From the NCBI GenBank assembly GCA_018396705.1, contig JAGTQZ010000006.1:142059-206058 (forward strand): 64,000 nt of DNA, in the 5' to 3' direction. A program made the position numbers and the translations under genes. Under the pieces are notes generated by a model. It was not told the DNA's origin. It saw nothing but the letters and a program-made list of their open reading frames with translations, and did not search any database. How positions within the stretch are numbered: position 1 is the stretch's first letter; each line of letters opens with the position of its first letter. This document shows, piece by piece, positions 63,401 through 64,000 of this stretch. The stretch is from Candidatus Bathyarchaeota archaeon. GTDB taxonomy: Archaea; Thermoproteota; Bathyarchaeia; Bathyarchaeales; Bathycorpusculaceae.

Positions 63401-63499
63401 CCAAAAATATCCCAGGACTGGCATAAAATTACCAGAACCCTCAAAGAAAAACACGGAAAAGTAAACCCTGAATACCAAGAACTTCTATTTCAAGAATAG
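60443..63499 (+). CDS. MgtA-like Mg2+ P-type ATPase with C-terminal extension
   Basis: A 1018-residue P3B ATPase. TGES is at 211-214, TPELLPM at 326-332 (M4), phosphorylated D370 in DKTGTLT, TGDNELV and GDGINDAPSLKSADVG. These fit Mg2+ importers of the MgtA/MgtB family. After the last membrane helix the last about 130 residues add EDKITVESLLEDLERS and YDQIGHTIQYLKRAGLISFEWHQRK, a helical domain with winged-helix-like pattern absent from standard MgtA (about 900 residues). ATG 60443 is the start. Confidence 0.92.
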   Translation: MKGMSVKCKSPALEVVRREWMVEMMMGQDLERSNVGEVLGWALPSTEEFLTLPVEELLSRLKTSLNGLSSEEVERRLEVFGYNELVRRKRRAIVIDFLSHFKSPLIIILLIAGLVSGFFGEVINATIIFAIVTFSVVLDFYQESKAERAAEMLKQRVATTATVLRDGVKKEVRLAEIVPGDITFLSAGDIVPADARVINAKDLFVNQSALTGESFPVEKTSLPLKSYDSSITGWSNYLFMGTSIVSGAATAVVVKTGSHTEYGKIAKRLVEREVETEFQRGIRSFGYMIMQVTFLLVLFVFFINALYMRSVLDSLLFAVALAVGLTPELLPMIISVNLSKGAVLMAKKGVIVKRLAAIQNFGSMDVLCTDKTGTLTENRIKLVLHVDLDGNESDKVLLYSYLNSYYQTGLKSPLDEAILRFRDVDVKGYRKVDEVPFDFARKRLSVVVEYQNQRFMITKGAPEEVAKICSFYEVGEVIADITDEVHRNIEQKYVELSAEGYRVLAVAYKRLREDKPIYTAGDETEMVFLGFIAFLDPPKETAREALQLLKNAGIELKILTGDNELVTRKVCEHLGFDIKGVVTGSEIAQMHDDALARVVEEANVFCRVTPAQKDRIMNALKGNGHVVGFLGDGINDAPSLKSADVGISVENAVDVAKESADIILLQNDLTVLHEGVLEGRKTFGNTMKYIMMGVSSNFGNMFSVAGASLFLPFLPMLPIQILLNNLLYDFSQLTIPTDEVDQEYIEKPKRWDIYFIRRFMVCLGPVSSIFDFLTFFIMLFIFNASEPLFQTAWFIESLTSQTLVIFAIRTKKSPFWKSKPSRLLLLSSIAIITFALILPYTPLGEIFRFVKPPATFYIALAAILGAYVALAEIIKSWFYKKYGYRLEQTLIPPKKIGIYLTKTAKLIQNVIATICLRPEDKITVESLLEDLERSMEHPLDYDQIGHTIQYLKRAGLISFEWHQRKIKREKPLKEYVTKQLMTSELWPKISQDWHKITRTLKEKHGKVNPEYQELLFQE

Positions 63500-63659
63500 C
63501 CCCCTAAAACGTGCAAGCCTCATTCGTTTAGTCATCGCTAATAGAAACCTCGAGGATAAACGGAATGTTCGCTTTCTTCTGCTCGTTCTTCAGTTCTTAT
63601 TTGTGATAATATTAATACTTTAGCATGCCTTTAAAAGTAGAAGCCTCCTTTACATAAAG

Positions 63660-64000
63660 CTAAATTGGTTCTTCCCAGTCTGTTTGACATCCATTTTCGG
63701 GTATCAAAATTACTGTGGTTTCATTTGGGAGCGGTGCCGTGAGGTTTTCTCTTATGTTTAATGGTTTAGACTTTACGTTGGCGTGGATTGCCACTTGTTT
63801 GTAAAATCTTTTTTCAATAGGGTGGTAGACCATCTGAAGCAAGCTTTTATATTTTCCGATATGAAATACTTTGGCTTTCTTTTTTATTTCCTCATCAACG
63901 GCTTTGACGGTGTCTATTATGGAGGCTTCATCTTTTAGGATAAGTTGAAAGGCTTGAGGGAAAAACTTGTTTATTTCTCGTTGACGGATAATTACTGTGA
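63660..64000 (-). CDS. hypothetical protein, 5' end beyond window
   Basis: The minus-strand frame stays open from the stop at 63660 to the window edge, at least 112 residues. It reads EEIKKKAKVFHIGKYKSLL, VYHPIEKRFYKQVAIHANV and ends ILIPENGCQTDWEEPI. It resembles a small beta-rich domain; no family is recognised. An internal ATG (63842) would give a 60-residue protein, but the upstream frame is uninterrupted. Confidence 0.55.
   Translation of the reverse strand, partial: TVIIRQREINKFFPQAFQLILKDEASIIDTVKAVDEEIKKKAKVFHIGKYKSLLQMVYHPIEKRFYKQVAIHANVKSKPLNIRENLTAPLPNETTVILIPENGCQTDWEEPI

Noticed and set aside
1..64000. CRISPR array or cas genes
   Set aside because: No regularly spaced direct repeats and no Cas-like proteins were found on either strand.

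Overview
This is a 64 kb stretch of an archaeal chromosome. The evidence is a D-family DNA polymerase (large-subunit N-terminus at the left edge, small subunit at 8174-9748), an Orc1/Cdc6 initiator, archaeal/eukaryal ribosomal proteins (uL10, P1, eL20, eL31, eL39, eS19), aIF6, RNase P subunit Rpp21, PDCD5, prefoldin alpha, both prenyl-glycerol ether-lipid enzymes (GGGPS and DGGGPS) and a tRNA with an intron. PolD argues against classical Crenarchaeota. PolD plus Orc1/Cdc6, paired H+-pyrophosphatases, BpsA and AT-moderate composition suggest a mesophilic or moderately thermophilic TACK archaeon such as Bathyarchaeia, but that placement is inference.

Layout. 1-10.3 kb is a replication island: PolD large subunit, GGGPS, Elf1, NAD synthetase plus nitrilase, three helical or winged-helix proteins, then a roughly 740 bp AT-rich gap with three origin-recognition-box-like sequences just upstream of orc1/cdc6, and finally PolD small subunit. 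10.4-30.3 kb is housekeeping: PhoU-like regulator, a broken small gene, intron-bearing tRNA-Ser(CGA), H+-PPase, Ca2+-ATPase, AsnRS, a long CDF transporter, DGGGPS, sugar nucleotidyltransferase, tRNA endonuclease, DUF47, GlyRS, inositol-phosphate synthase, PGI/PMI, SPOUT methyltransferase, a presenilin-like protease and DUF523. 30.4-34.5 kb is the minus-strand stalk operon (SecE-NusG-L11-L1-L10-P1) with DtdA. 34.5-37.6 kb is a plus-strand polyamine group (unusual carbamoyltransferase, SpeD, BpsA, GNAT). 37.6-42 kb is a compact minus-strand translation operon from RNase P to FtsY, including the short eL39 gene. 

43.1-48.8 kb is accessory: four proteins with complete, variant or degenerate PD-(D/E)XK nuclease signatures, small membrane winged-helix proteins, a ribbon-helix-helix regulator facing a nuclease pair across a 14 bp direct repeat, and strong hairpins. 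49-64 kb is dominated by membrane transport: MATE, Ca2+/Na+ exchanger, MFS, a second and different H+-PPase, an HtrA protease with a MacB-like ABC exporter, an ArsR-type regulator with small envelope proteins, and an MgtA-like Mg2+ ATPase with an added C-terminal domain. A 37 bp element is shared by the ABC-exporter promoter and the divergent promoter next to the ArsR gene, which suggests one regulon.

The most useful observations are the replication origin, the carbamoyltransferase whose two ornithine-binding segments are both changed next to polyamine genes, the nuclease/RHH module, the shared 37 bp promoter element, and short genes for eL39, an RHH protein, a membrane peptide and a Lys/Glu-rich peptide.
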